Below, piece after piece: positions 53,840-61,138 of a DNA stretch of 64,000 nt; position 1 is the stretch's first letter; each line of letters opens with the position of its first letter. The notes beneath the pieces were generated by a model. That model searched no databases and was not told where the DNA came from. It worked only from the letters and a program-made list of their open reading frames with translations. Source of the DNA: Paenibacillus_T sp033239625 (GTDB taxonomy: Bacteria; Bacillota; Bacilli; Paenibacillales; Paenibacillaceae). Location of the stretch: the NCBI RefSeq assembly GCF_033239625.1, contig NZ_BTCK01000032.1:10762-74761 (forward strand), given 5' to 3'. The translations under genes and the position numbers were made by a program.

Positions 53840-54205
53840 ATGGCATACCAAAAATTGGGCCGTGACGCGAGCGCGCGTAAAGCTCTTTTCCGCGACCTCG
53901 TAACGGACCTGTTCCTGTATGAGCGCATCCAAACGACGGAAGCTAAAGCGAAAGAAGTTCGTTCGATCGCTGAGAAGCTCATCACGAAAGCGAAAAAAGG
54001 TGATCTTCACGCTCGTCGCCAAGTGGCAGCTTTCGTTCGTCGTGAAACAGTTGACGGTGAACAAGACGCTATTCAAAAGCTGTTCTCCGAACTGGCCACC
54101 CGTTACTCGGAACGTGCGGGCGGATACACGCGGATTCTGAAACTGGGACCGCGCCGCGGTGATTCAGCGCCAATGGTGTACTTGGAACTGGTAGATCGCG
54201 CGTAA
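53840..54205 (+). CDS. rplQ: Ribosomal protein bL17
   Basis: 121 residues, last gene of the alpha operon. LGRDASARKALFRDLVTDLF and RILKLGPRRGDSAPMVYLEL are diagnostic. ATG 53840 follows GAAGGAGGAG. Confidence 0.98.
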   Translation: MAYQKLGRDASARKALFRDLVTDLFLYERIQTTEAKAKEVRSIAEKLITKAKKGDLHARRQVAAFVRRETVDGEQDAIQKLFSELATRYSERAGGYTRILKLGPRRGDSAPMVYLELVDRA

Positions 54206-54229
54206 TCGACCGGATGGATCGGATGAGAA

Positions 54230-54258
54230 AGGGTGGACCTTCGCGGCCACCTTTTTTT
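54230..54258 (+). terminator. Terminator of the S10-spc-alpha cluster
   Basis: GGTGG (54232-54236) pairs with CCACC (54247-54251) around CCTTCGCGG, followed by seven T. Confidence 0.85.
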
Positions 54259-54385
54259 CTTGGGATGAATGGAACGCGTGGGCGCGTTGCGAGCAAGTAG
54301 CTGTTTCGAGGAAGGAAGGTCAACGGTTGCAACGGTTTCGCCCGTGCATTCCGAGCATGCATCAAGCACGCGCCTCCCGTTGAAA

Positions 54386-54531
54386 GGATGTTCCTATGAA
54401 CTATTCTAATAGAGTAGGGAACATCCATTCAAAGTCGGACGTAAACTCGCGCACCTGCCGCTGCTCTCCACGCACTCCCGCATTCCATTGGGGATATATC
54501 TTAATTTGCCGGCTCGTATACATGAGCCGGC
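54386..54531 (+). ncRNA. Candidate small RNA or structured element (two hairpins, terminator-like end)
   Basis: GGATGTTCC and GGAACATCC form a stem at 54386-54426. GCCGGCTC and GAGCCGGC form an 8-pair stem with an 8-base loop at 54508-54531, followed by ATTTTC, like a terminator. No promoter of good quality was seen and the end of any transcript is unknown, so this is a proposal. Confidence 0.35.
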
Positions 54532-54563
54532 ATTTTCGGGCCCTTTGCGCCCTCCATTACTGC

Positions 54564-54717
54564 CTATCCACAAGTGGATAACCCAGAAAGAATGGAGTTG
54601 TCCACCTGTGATCAGTGGCAAACCATTTCTCGATACGCAGTTTCCCTGTGGAAACTGTGGGGAAGTGTGTGGATTTGGGGATATCGTTTCACGGATACGA
54701 CTGGCAGCTGTGGATAC
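54564..54717. promoter_or_regulatory. Cluster of DnaA-box-like sites
   Basis: Against the box TTATCCACA (reverse TGTGGATAA), the sites are CTATCCACA 54564, AGTGGATAA 54573, TTGTCCACC 54598, TGTGGAAAC 54647, TGTGGGGAA 54656, TGTGGATTT 54668 and TGTGGATAC 54709, matching at 7 or 8 of 9 bases. The first two form the palindrome TATCCAC-AA-GTGGATA. Most of the others point the same way. Confidence 0.5.
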
Positions 54718-54805
54718 GCACGTTGTAACTGGAATGTTCGAACCGGCTTGATCAATTAGATTAAGCAGGCGAGCTTGCGAGCTCATCGTTCAAGCACAAC
54801 AGTAG

Positions 54806-54933
54806 AGCGTGTCCCGTCAGGGACGAAAGCGGCTTGTGGCACTTAGTTTCATCGAAGCGTCTTATCGTTCGCGGGCGTTCGATTGTTTCTAGGCAGCGCC
54901 ACAAGAAAGCGTGTCCCATTAGGGACTTAAGCG
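54806..54933. repeat. Direct and inverted repeat pair
   Basis: AGCGTGTCCC-RT-YAGGGAC occurs at 54806-54831 and 54908-54933 (direct copies, each with its own GTCCC/GGGAC hairpin). CTTGTGGC at 54833-54840 faces GCCACAAG at 54898-54905. Confidence 0.65.
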
Positions 54934-54970
54934 AGCACAAGCACCAACGTGTCTAGATAACCATTCCCGG

Positions 54971-55166
54971 AGTCCAGAGGGCGGAGCTCTCTGGGGTCCT
55001 CCCTCTGAGCCAGAGGGAGGATTTAGGAGGGTGTCGGCAAAATGGTTGTCCAGAGGTCGTCAGCCCTTATAAGATGTTGTCTGCAACGGGTGTCCAGAGG
55101 GCGTCAGCCCTTGGGGTCCTATATTAGGATTAGGTGGGTGTCCAGAGGGCCACGCCCTATGGGAGG
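54971..55166. repeat. Tandem CAGAGGGC / GGATTTAGG repeats before truA
   Basis: TGTCCAGAGGGC-like units occur at 54972, 55047, 55090 and 55140, each with a GCCCT or similar arm. The unit at 54998-55034 (CCTCCCTCTGAGCCAGAGGG with AGG, then ATTTAGGAGGGTGT) matches the copy at 7184-7212. The last unit supplies the GGGAGG ribosome site of truA. Confidence 0.7.
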
Positions 55167-55171
55167 TAGCA

Positions 55172-55954
55172 ATGCGAAACATCGTGATGGTAGTCAGCTA
55201 CGACGGTTCGACTTATAGCGGCTTTCAGTCGCAGCCCAGCGGCAATACGATCCAGGACGTGCTCGAAGCGGCTATTAAGACGCTGACAAGCGAGGAGCTT
55301 CGTATCATCGGCTCTGGACGGACGGATGCAGGCGTGCATGCGCGTGGTCAAGTGTTTAACTTTCATACGGAATCTCGCATTCCGCAGGAGAGATGGGCGC
55401 TAGCGATCAACACAAGGCTGCCTGATGATATCGTCGTATTGGAAGCATGGGAAGCGCCAGAGGCGTTTCACGCTCGCCATTCAGCGAAGCGAAAGACGTA
55501 CCGTTATACGATCGACCGTCGTAAGTTTCCGGACGTGTTCGGCCGTCACTATGCGTTTCACCACCCGACGCCGCTGAACATCGATGCGATGCGTGAAGCG
55601 ATGGCGCACCTTATTGGTGAGTATGACTTCACGTCGTTTACTTCGATCCAGTCGACGCAACCCTCTCATGTACGTACGATATTCGAAACGCGTATTGAGG
55701 AGGAAGGACCGATGCTCCATCTGTTCGTAACGGGCAGTGGCTTCCTTTATAATATGGTTCGGATTATTGCGGGTACGATGATGTGGGTTGGCGAAGGCAA
55801 ACGGTCACCTGACGATATTCCTGCTATGCTCGCGGCGAAGGACCGTTCAACGACCGGTCCGACGGCAATGGCACATGGACTGATGCTGTGGGAAGTCGAA
55901 TATCCGCCCGAGCAGTCGAGATTACACATTTTGGCGCAGGAAAACGCAAATTAG
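55172..55954 (+). CDS. truA: tRNA pseudouridine(38-40) synthase TruA
   Basis: 260 residues. The catalytic Asp lies in IGSGRTDAGVHARGQV; YDGSTYSGFQSQP at the start and FLYNMVRIIAGTMM near the end are family signatures. It modifies U38-U40 in tRNA anticodon arms. Its ribosome site GGGAGG comes from the upstream repeat. Confidence 0.97.
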   Translation: MRNIVMVVSYDGSTYSGFQSQPSGNTIQDVLEAAIKTLTSEELRIIGSGRTDAGVHARGQVFNFHTESRIPQERWALAINTRLPDDIVVLEAWEAPEAFHARHSAKRKTYRYTIDRRKFPDVFGRHYAFHHPTPLNIDAMREAMAHLIGEYDFTSFTSIQSTQPSHVRTIFETRIEEEGPMLHLFVTGSGFLYNMVRIIAGTMMWVGEGKRSPDDIPAMLAAKDRSTTGPTAMAHGLMLWEVEYPPEQSRLHILAQENAN

Positions 55955-55978
55955 CCTGTATTTTACAAGCTAAACCTC

Positions 55979-56007
55979 TTGCGAAAGTCCAGTAATTATA
56001 GTAGTAT
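55979..56007 (+). promoter_or_regulatory. Promoter of rplM-rpsI
   Basis: TTGCGA (55979-55984), 17-base spacer, TAGTAT (56002-56007). Confidence 0.65.
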
Positions 56008-56099
56008 ATAACTTGTGCATTTTTAATGGCTATCCCACAGCCCCGATTAGAAATGCTTCAACTCAACTAAGCAAATGAAGTAATTTTGACGTAGAACTA

Positions 56100-56141
56100 T
56101 CAGCTTGAAACGCGAACGTTTCATTATAAATGGATTGCTGA
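56100..56141 (+). promoter_or_regulatory. Folded leader of rplM
   Basis: TCAGC (56100-56104) pairs with GCTGA (56137-56141), enclosing GAAACG/CGTTTC (56107-56122). It lies 26 bases before the rplM start. An L13 leader is known in Bacillota; whether this is that family is not certain. Confidence 0.5.
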
Positions 56142-56166
56142 AACAATTTTTAAGGAGGAACACCTC

Positions 56167-56604
56167 ATGCGTACTACCTTTATGGCTAAGCCTAACGAAG
56201 TCGATCGCAAATGGTTTGTTATCGATGCAGAAGGCAAAACGCTGGGCCGTCTGGCTAGCGAAGCAGCTGCCTTGATCCGCGGTAAGCACAAACCACAATT
56301 TACGCCTCATGTTGACACTGGTGACTTCGTTGTCATCATCAACGCTGAGAAAATTGTCCTCACGGGCAAAAAGCTTCAAAACAAAAAATACTATCGCCAC
56401 TCGATGTATCCAGGTGGTCTGAAAGTATTCTCGGCTAACGACATGCTTCAAAAACACCCTGAGCGCGTTCTCGAAGCAGCTGTTCACGGCATGCTTCCTA
56501 AAAACCGTCTGGGCGACAAACTGAAGCTCAAACTCAAAGTATATGCAGGTTCGGAACATCCGCATCAAGCACAAAACCCTGAAGTGTACGAGCTTCGCGG
56601 TTAA
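56167..56604 (+). CDS. rplM: Ribosomal protein uL13
   Basis: 145 residues, early 50S assembly protein. GKTLGRLASEAAALIRGKHK and the ending EHPHQAQNPEVYELRG are diagnostic. AAGGAGG before ATG 56167. Followed 18 bases later by rpsI. Confidence 0.98.
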   Translation: MRTTFMAKPNEVDRKWFVIDAEGKTLGRLASEAAALIRGKHKPQFTPHVDTGDFVVIINAEKIVLTGKKLQNKKYYRHSMYPGGLKVFSANDMLQKHPERVLEAAVHGMLPKNRLGDKLKLKLKVYAGSEHPHQAQNPEVYELRG

Positions 56605-56622
56605 TAAAAGGAGGACAGTTTC

Positions 56623-57015
56623 ATGGCACAAGTTCAATACTATGGAACCGGTCGTCGTAAACACTCCGTAGCACGCGTTCGTCTCGTGCCGGGTGAAGGA
56701 CGAATCACTATCAATAAACGTGACCTGAATGAATATTTCGGTCTGGAAACACTGAAGCTGATCGTTAAACAACCGCTGAACCTGACGGATACGACGAGCA
56801 AATACGACGTAATCGTTATCGCTAACGGCGGCGGCATCTCCGGTCAAGCTGGCGCAATCCGCCACGGTATTTCCCGTGCACTGCTCAAAGCAGACCCTGA
56901 GTTCCGTGGTTCGCTCAAACGCGCAGGCTTCCTGACGCGTGACCCACGTATGAAAGAACGTAAGAAATACGGTCTCAAAGCAGCACGTCGCGCTCCACAG
57001 TTCTCGAAACGTTAA
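56623..57015 (+). CDS. rpsI: Ribosomal protein uS9
   Basis: 130 residues. Its C-terminal tail (APQFSKR) reaches the P-site tRNA anticodon loop. YYGTGRRKHSVARVRLVPG at the start. AAAGGAGG before the ATG. Confidence 0.98.
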   Translation: MAQVQYYGTGRRKHSVARVRLVPGEGRITINKRDLNEYFGLETLKLIVKQPLNLTDTTSKYDVIVIANGGGISGQAGAIRHGISRALLKADPEFRGSLKRAGFLTRDPRMKERKKYGLKAARRAPQFSKR

Positions 57016-57025
57016 TTTCGAGTCG

Positions 57026-57070
57026 AATACCTCTTCTGCAGCATGTATATGCTCGGAAGGGGTATTTTTT
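57026..57070 (+). terminator. Terminator after rpsI
   Basis: AATACCTCTTC pairs with GAAGGGGTATT around a 20-base loop, followed by six T. Confidence 0.85.
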
Positions 57071-57151
57071 ATTTTTATATGTGACATTGACGATCGTTCC
57101 TAATTATTCATCTTTAGGATTGTATTTGTGGATAATAGCGAAATTAATTCA

Positions 57152-57180
57152 TTGAACAAACGTGGTGAAAGACGTATAAT
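57152..57180 (+). promoter_or_regulatory. Promoter of the cysH-type gene
   Basis: TTGAAC (57152-57157), 17-base spacer, TATAAT (57175-57180), 56 bases before the start codon. Confidence 0.8.
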
Positions 57181-57235
57181 AACGAGCAACGCTTACCCTC
57201 TTACTAGGAATTAATATTGGACGGAGGTCTTTACG

Positions 57236-57931
57236 ATGAACCTGTTTGAGAAAGAGGCACTTGCCTCACAGAAAGCCGTTGAACTGGAAGAACAAACACC
57301 AGAAGCAATCATCAAATATGCGATTGAAACGTTCCCTAATATTACGTTCGCTTGCAGCTTCGGCGCAGAGGACGTTGTTCTCGTTGATATGATTCAAAAA
57401 ATTAATCCGAATGTCGATATCTTCTATCTGGATACGGATTTCCACTTCAAAGAAACGCTCGAAACGCGTGACGAGCTCGCTGCTCGTTATCCGAACATTC
57501 GTTACGTGCAAGTGAAGCCGGCAATTACGCCAGAAGAGCAAGCTGCACAATATGGCGAGGAGCTGTGGAAGAGCGATCCTAACCAATGCTGCAACATCCG
57601 CAAAGTTCAGCCGCTCACGCAAATCCTCAGCCAATATGAATGCTGGATGACAGGTATCCGTCGCGATCAAGCGGATACTCGTGCGAATGCTAAGAAGATT
57701 GAATATGATTACAAGTTCGGTCTCATGAAATTCAATCCAATTGCAGACTGGACGTCTGAAGATGTATGGAACTATATCCGCGAGAACAATGTACCTTACA
57801 ACAAACTGCATGATAATCATTACCCATCGATCGGTTGCGAGCATTGCACACGTCAAGTAATGCCAGGCGAAGACCCACGTGCGGGTCGTTGGTCGGGTAA
57901 CGATAAAACAGAGTGCGGTCTGCACAAATAA
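57236..57931 (+). CDS. cysH: Adenylyl-sulfate/phosphoadenylyl-sulfate reductase (thioredoxin)
   Basis: 231 residues. C118-C119 and C201-C204 form the four-cysteine iron-sulfur motif of the APS-reducing type, and C227 in ECGLHK is the catalytic cysteine. CSFGAEDVVLVDM binds the nucleotide. It reduces activated sulfate to sulfite with thioredoxin, feeding cysteine synthesis. It stands alone with its own promoter, apart from other sulfate-assimilation genes. ACGGAGG lies before the ATG. Confidence 0.93.
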   Translation: MNLFEKEALASQKAVELEEQTPEAIIKYAIETFPNITFACSFGAEDVVLVDMIQKINPNVDIFYLDTDFHFKETLETRDELAARYPNIRYVQVKPAITPEEQAAQYGEELWKSDPNQCCNIRKVQPLTQILSQYECWMTGIRRDQADTRANAKKIEYDYKFGLMKFNPIADWTSEDVWNYIRENNVPYNKLHDNHYPSIGCEHCTRQVMPGEDPRAGRWSGNDKTECGLHK

Positions 57932-57948
57932 CACTTGAGCGCTGCCAG

Positions 57949-57990
57949 CGGCCGTCAGAGTGCCTCTTGGCGCTTTGAACGGCCGTAATT
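57949..57990 (+). terminator. Stem-loop after cysH
   Basis: CGGCCGT and ACGGCCG enclose GAGTGCC/GGCGCTT pairing, a long stem 18 bases after the stop. Only TAATTATTT follows, so termination is probable but not certain. Confidence 0.55.
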
Positions 57991-58240
57991 ATTTAGGACA
58001 TCCAACCTGTGTCACTCGGTGTAGAAGACGGTGTTGTATAAGCGATACAGACGATTGAGAGCATCTACAGCGTCGAATTGAAGGCTGATGCTGTTAACGT
58101 GTACAAAGCAGATGTTACGGAGCGCCTTCATTTCCATATCAATGCAGTCATAATCGACCGCCTCGTCCCATAAGGATGGTATAGTACAGGCTTTCAAGTA
58201 AAGCCGGTTACCATTCGTGTGGGGTGAGGTGGTTTTATTT
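57991..58240. other. cysH-cwlD spacer
   Basis: A leftward frame of 61 codons (58197 to 58012) is open here, but has no ribosome site and no family I recognise, so I do not call it. No promoter of known sigma class was recognised. Sporulation sigma factors would be expected for cwlD. Confidence 0.4.
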
Positions 58241-59023
58241 ATGCGGCGGTTTCGGAACCGGATTGTCGTATGGATGAACTATAAAGGGACGCTGCGAATC
58301 GTCATTAGCGCCCTTGTTGTAATCGCTGCTGTCGTACTCATCGTACAGGATATTCCGGCTTCGCGCGCTTGGACGACCTGGTCGCTCCCGTTATCGGGCA
58401 AAACAATTGCAATAGATGCGGGTCATGGAGGAATTGATGGGGGAGCCGTTAGCAAGGAGGGGGCTATCGAGAAAGACCTCAACCTTGCGATTGCGATTTA
58501 TTTGCGTGACTATCTGCAGCAGGCAGGTGCCATCGTTATCATGACGCGGGAAGGGGATTATGATCTTGCTGCCGAGGATACGAAGAAAATCGCAAGACGG
58601 AAGACAGAAGACCTTATGAAGCGCGTGTCGATGATCAAGGAAGCGAAGCCAGAACTCGTCCTCAGTATTCACATGAACAGTATTCCATCGATCAAATGGT
58701 CAGGCGCACAAACGTTCTACTACCCGAGCAATGTAAACAACGGCCAATTGGCAGCCTTGATTCAAGAGGAGATCAAGCGCAATCTGGCGAACACGACCCG
58801 CATTGCGGCGCCGATCAAGAACGAGGTGTACCTGATGAAGCAAATTCAGGACATCCCATTGGCACTTGTTGAGGTAGGCTTCCTGTCTAACCCTGAAGAA
58901 GCGAGCCGATTAGCTAACGGGGATTACCAGCGTTCGATTGCCGCGGCGATCTATCAAGGGATTCTGCGTTTCAGCGCAGGGGAGAAGGCATCGTCCACCT
59001 CTATAGCCGAGCCGGTGCATTGA
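58241..59023 (+). CDS. cwlD: Spore-cortex N-acetylmuramoyl-L-alanine amidase CwlD
   Basis: 260 residues. A membrane anchor covers about 18-36, then an Amidase_3 domain with zinc ligands H62 (IDAGHGGIDGG) and E77 and the SIHMNS histidine. With PdaA it makes muramic-delta-lactam, needed for cortex lysis during germination. ATG 58241 follows GGTGAGGTGG. Confidence 0.93.
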   Translation: MRRFRNRIVVWMNYKGTLRIVISALVVIAAVVLIVQDIPASRAWTTWSLPLSGKTIAIDAGHGGIDGGAVSKEGAIEKDLNLAIAIYLRDYLQQAGAIVIMTREGDYDLAAEDTKKIARRKTEDLMKRVSMIKEAKPELVLSIHMNSIPSIKWSGAQTFYYPSNVNNGQLAALIQEEIKRNLANTTRIAAPIKNEVYLMKQIQDIPLALVEVGFLSNPEEASRLANGDYQRSIAAAIYQGILRFSAGEKASSTSIAEPVH

Positions 59024-59043
59024 TCGTAGGGCACCGTAGACTA

Positions 59044-59052
59044 TGTTATAAT
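59044..59052 (+). promoter_or_regulatory. Possible extended -10 promoter of salA
   Basis: TGTTATAAT (TGn-TATAAT) with no good -35 box, 71 bases before the start codon. Confidence 0.45.
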
Positions 59053-59122
59053 AGTGAGGTATGCAGCATCCGTTTCTTAAACAGATCAACTATTTACATA
59101 GCTAAGAAGGTGGAATCAAACG

Positions 59123-60196
59123 ATGTTAACGCGAGACCAAGTAATCGAAATCGTTCGCTCGGCAGTCGATGGTGCAGGTGAGGCCGGCCAATCTGTTCAA
59201 TTCCGCGACGTAGTGTGGAAGGACAACAACGTATCATTAACCGTATTAACGGCTAAGCAGGAAGATCAGGCTCCAATCGAGTCCATCATTCGTGAAGCGC
59301 TGAAGCAAGCGGAGATTGAGTCGGTGCATCTTCGTTTCCGTGTGCTGCCGCAAGAGGCGCCAGCAGCTGCATCACAGCCTAGCGGAGGGCAAGGCGCACC
59401 GATCAAAGGCCATGGCGGTCTGGTCGAACCACAACCGCTTCTGTCGCCTGAGAGCGGCACGAAGTTTATTGCGATTGCAAGCGGTAAGGGCGGCGTTGGC
59501 AAGTCTACCGTAACCGTGAACCTAGCCGTTGCGTTGGCACGCGCGGGCAAACGAGTAGGTCTTATCGATGCCGACATTTATGGCTTCAGCGTACCGGATA
59601 TGATGGGAATTGAAGAACGGCCTGACGTAGAAGGGGATCGCGTCATTCCGATCGAACGATTCGGCGTTAAGGTGATGTCGATGGGCTTCTTCGTCGAGAA
59701 CAACAGTCCGGTTGTATGGCGTGGTCCGATGCTTGGCAAAATGCTTCGCAACTTCTTCGCCGAGATCGAGTGGGGCGAGCTCGACTATATGTTGTTGGAC
59801 CTGCCGCCAGGCACCGGCGATATTGCGCTCGATGTTCATCAGATCATCCCGCAGAGTCAAGAAATTATCGTTACGACGCCGCATGCAACGGCCGCATTCG
59901 TCGCTGCGCGGGCAGGCGCAATGGCGATCAAGACGGAGCATGCCATCGTCGGTGTCGTCGAGAATATGTCGTACTATTTGAACCGCCACAGCGGGGAGAA
60001 AGAGTATCTATTCGGCCGTGGGGGCGGAGCGCGACTTGCAGAGCAGCTGAACGCAGAGCTGCTCGCACAGATTCCGCTCGGCGCTCCGGACAACCATCCG
60101 TCCGAGCCGGATTTCTCACCATCGGTTTACAAGGCCGACAGCGAGACAGGCTTGTTGTATGCGGAACTGGCACAACGTGTAATCGCCAAATTGTAA
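59123..60196 (+). CDS. salA: Mrp/NBP35-family P-loop ATPase (SalA-like)
   Basis: 357 residues. An N-terminal MIP18/DUF59 domain (about 1-85), a Gly/Pro/Ala-rich linker, and the deviant Walker A SGKGGVGKST starting at S120. The CxxC cluster-binding motif of ApbC-type iron-sulfur carriers is missing near NMSYYLNRHSGEKEYLFG, as in Bacillus SalA, a regulator of scoC. It follows cwlD as in Bacillus. An iron-sulfur role is therefore less likely. Confidence 0.85.
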   Translation: MLTRDQVIEIVRSAVDGAGEAGQSVQFRDVVWKDNNVSLTVLTAKQEDQAPIESIIREALKQAEIESVHLRFRVLPQEAPAAASQPSGGQGAPIKGHGGLVEPQPLLSPESGTKFIAIASGKGGVGKSTVTVNLAVALARAGKRVGLIDADIYGFSVPDMMGIEERPDVEGDRVIPIERFGVKVMSMGFFVENNSPVVWRGPMLGKMLRNFFAEIEWGELDYMLLDLPPGTGDIALDVHQIIPQSQEIIVTTPHATAAFVAARAGAMAIKTEHAIVGVVENMSYYLNRHSGEKEYLFGRGGGARLAEQLNAELLAQIPLGAPDNHPSEPDFSPSVYKADSETGLLYAELAQRVIAKL

Positions 60197-60212
60197 TATT
60201 GGATCAACGAAC

Positions 60213-60252
60213 AAGCAGCCAAACTCCTGATGGGAGCTTGGCTGCTTTTGTT
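60213..60252. terminator. Bidirectional terminator between salA and gerD
   Basis: AAGCAGCCAA and TTGGCTGCTT form the stem, with TTTTGTTT on the right and, on the other strand, T-rich sequence close by. It serves two convergent genes. Confidence 0.8.
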
Positions 60253-60262
60253 TGTGCGTCTA

Positions 60263-60964
60263 TTACGTTGCAGAATCCTTCTCTTCGTCGCCTCCGGATT
60301 CTTCATCCTTGGATTCGTCGCCGCTATCTTCGCTGTCTCCACCGTCCCCGCTGCTTTCTTCTTTCTTCTTACTGTCGGATGATACAGGAGCAGGCTTGAG
60401 CTCTTCCTGTACAGCTTTCTTCAGCAGATCGAGCACTTCGAGACGGAATAACGGGTTTTGCATGGCCTCTTGCATCAAGGACATGACCTGCTTGCGGTAT
60501 TGGGAACCCTGCAATACATCCAGGATCATTTTATCCATTTCAGGCGACTTCATCGCTTGGATCAGATCCTTTTGATAAGACGGGTCCTTAATGAGATCCT
60601 TATGAATCTGCTTGTTCTGGGTATTTACCGTCTTGGCGAATTCTCCCGCGAATCGGGTATCCGTCATTAACGTTTTGATCACCTTGTCATAATCAGGGGA
60701 GACGAGAACTTCTTTGACGGCCATACGGACCTGTTCTTGATCCTGTACGGATAGGATTTTGGAACTGAAGCCATTGTTCCCTGTTGCGGAAGTTGCAGAT
60801 TCCTGTAGTGCTTTCTGCGCGTCCTCGGTTTTAAGAATATCGATGACCATCGATTTCATGTCTTTGTAGCTAATCGGCTCGCTCTGTGACGATGACGGCT
60901 CAGCGCCGCAGGCCGTTAACGAGAGCAGGGCAGATGCTGTTAATATCCATAACCATAATCGCAT
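60263..60964 (-). CDS. gerD: Spore germination lipoprotein GerD
   Basis: 233 residues. A signal peptide ends at the lipobox LTAC (Cys near position 19). The central region (YKDMKSMVIDILKTEDAQKAL, VLQGSQYRKQVMSLMQEA) is helical, and the tail is very acidic and Ser-rich. GerD gathers germinant receptors into the germinosome in the inner spore membrane. It is about 45 residues longer than in Bacillus, due to the tail. ATG at 60964 follows GGAAGGGG. Confidence 0.9.
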   Translation of the reverse strand: MRLWLWILTASALLSLTACGAEPSSSQSEPISYKDMKSMVIDILKTEDAQKALQESATSATGNNGFSSKILSVQDQEQVRMAVKEVLVSPDYDKVIKTLMTDTRFAGEFAKTVNTQNKQIHKDLIKDPSYQKDLIQAMKSPEMDKMILDVLQGSQYRKQVMSLMQEAMQNPLFRLEVLDLLKKAVQEELKPAPVSSDSKKKEESSGDGGDSEDSGDESKDEESGGDEEKDSAT

Positions 60965-61046
60965 GCTGTGCCAGACCCCTTCCATTGCCAACGAGTATTC
61001 GTAACGATAGTATGTGCAATGTTCACGCGATTATCATACGCGAAGA

Positions 61047-61070
61047 CTTATAAATTCTTATGTGGTAAAA
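61047..61070. repeat. Dispersed intergenic repeat, copy 3
   Basis: CTTATAAATTCTTATGTGGT with AAAA, the same motif as at 8117-8140 (two differences) and 36974-36995. It lies between divergent gerD and kbaA. Confidence 0.6.
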
Positions 61071-61138
61071 TAAAGAGCAGATTGCAAATTTAGAGGCGGA
61101 AGCCTCCTTGCATAACAATTGGGAGGTCAATACAAAGC

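Larger units (their letters stand above)
54259..55171. other. Gene-free kilobase between rplQ and truA
   Basis: No convincing gene on either strand. From left to right it holds a possible small-RNA unit (54386-54531), a cluster of DnaA-box-like sites (54564-54717), an inverted and direct repeat pair (54806-54933), and several CAGAGGGC-type repeats (54971-55166). In Bacillus this slot carries the ecfA1-ecfA2-ecfT genes, which are absent here. Confidence 0.8.

Noticed and set aside
54259..55171. Reading the DnaA-like cluster as the replication origin
   Set aside because: No dnaA, dnaN, rpmH or AT-rich unwinding element is present, and ribosomal gene order places the origin some distance away.
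58012..58197. Leftward 61-codon frame between cysH and cwlD
   Set aside because: No ribosome site, no family recognised, and lies in a spacer; kept only as a note.
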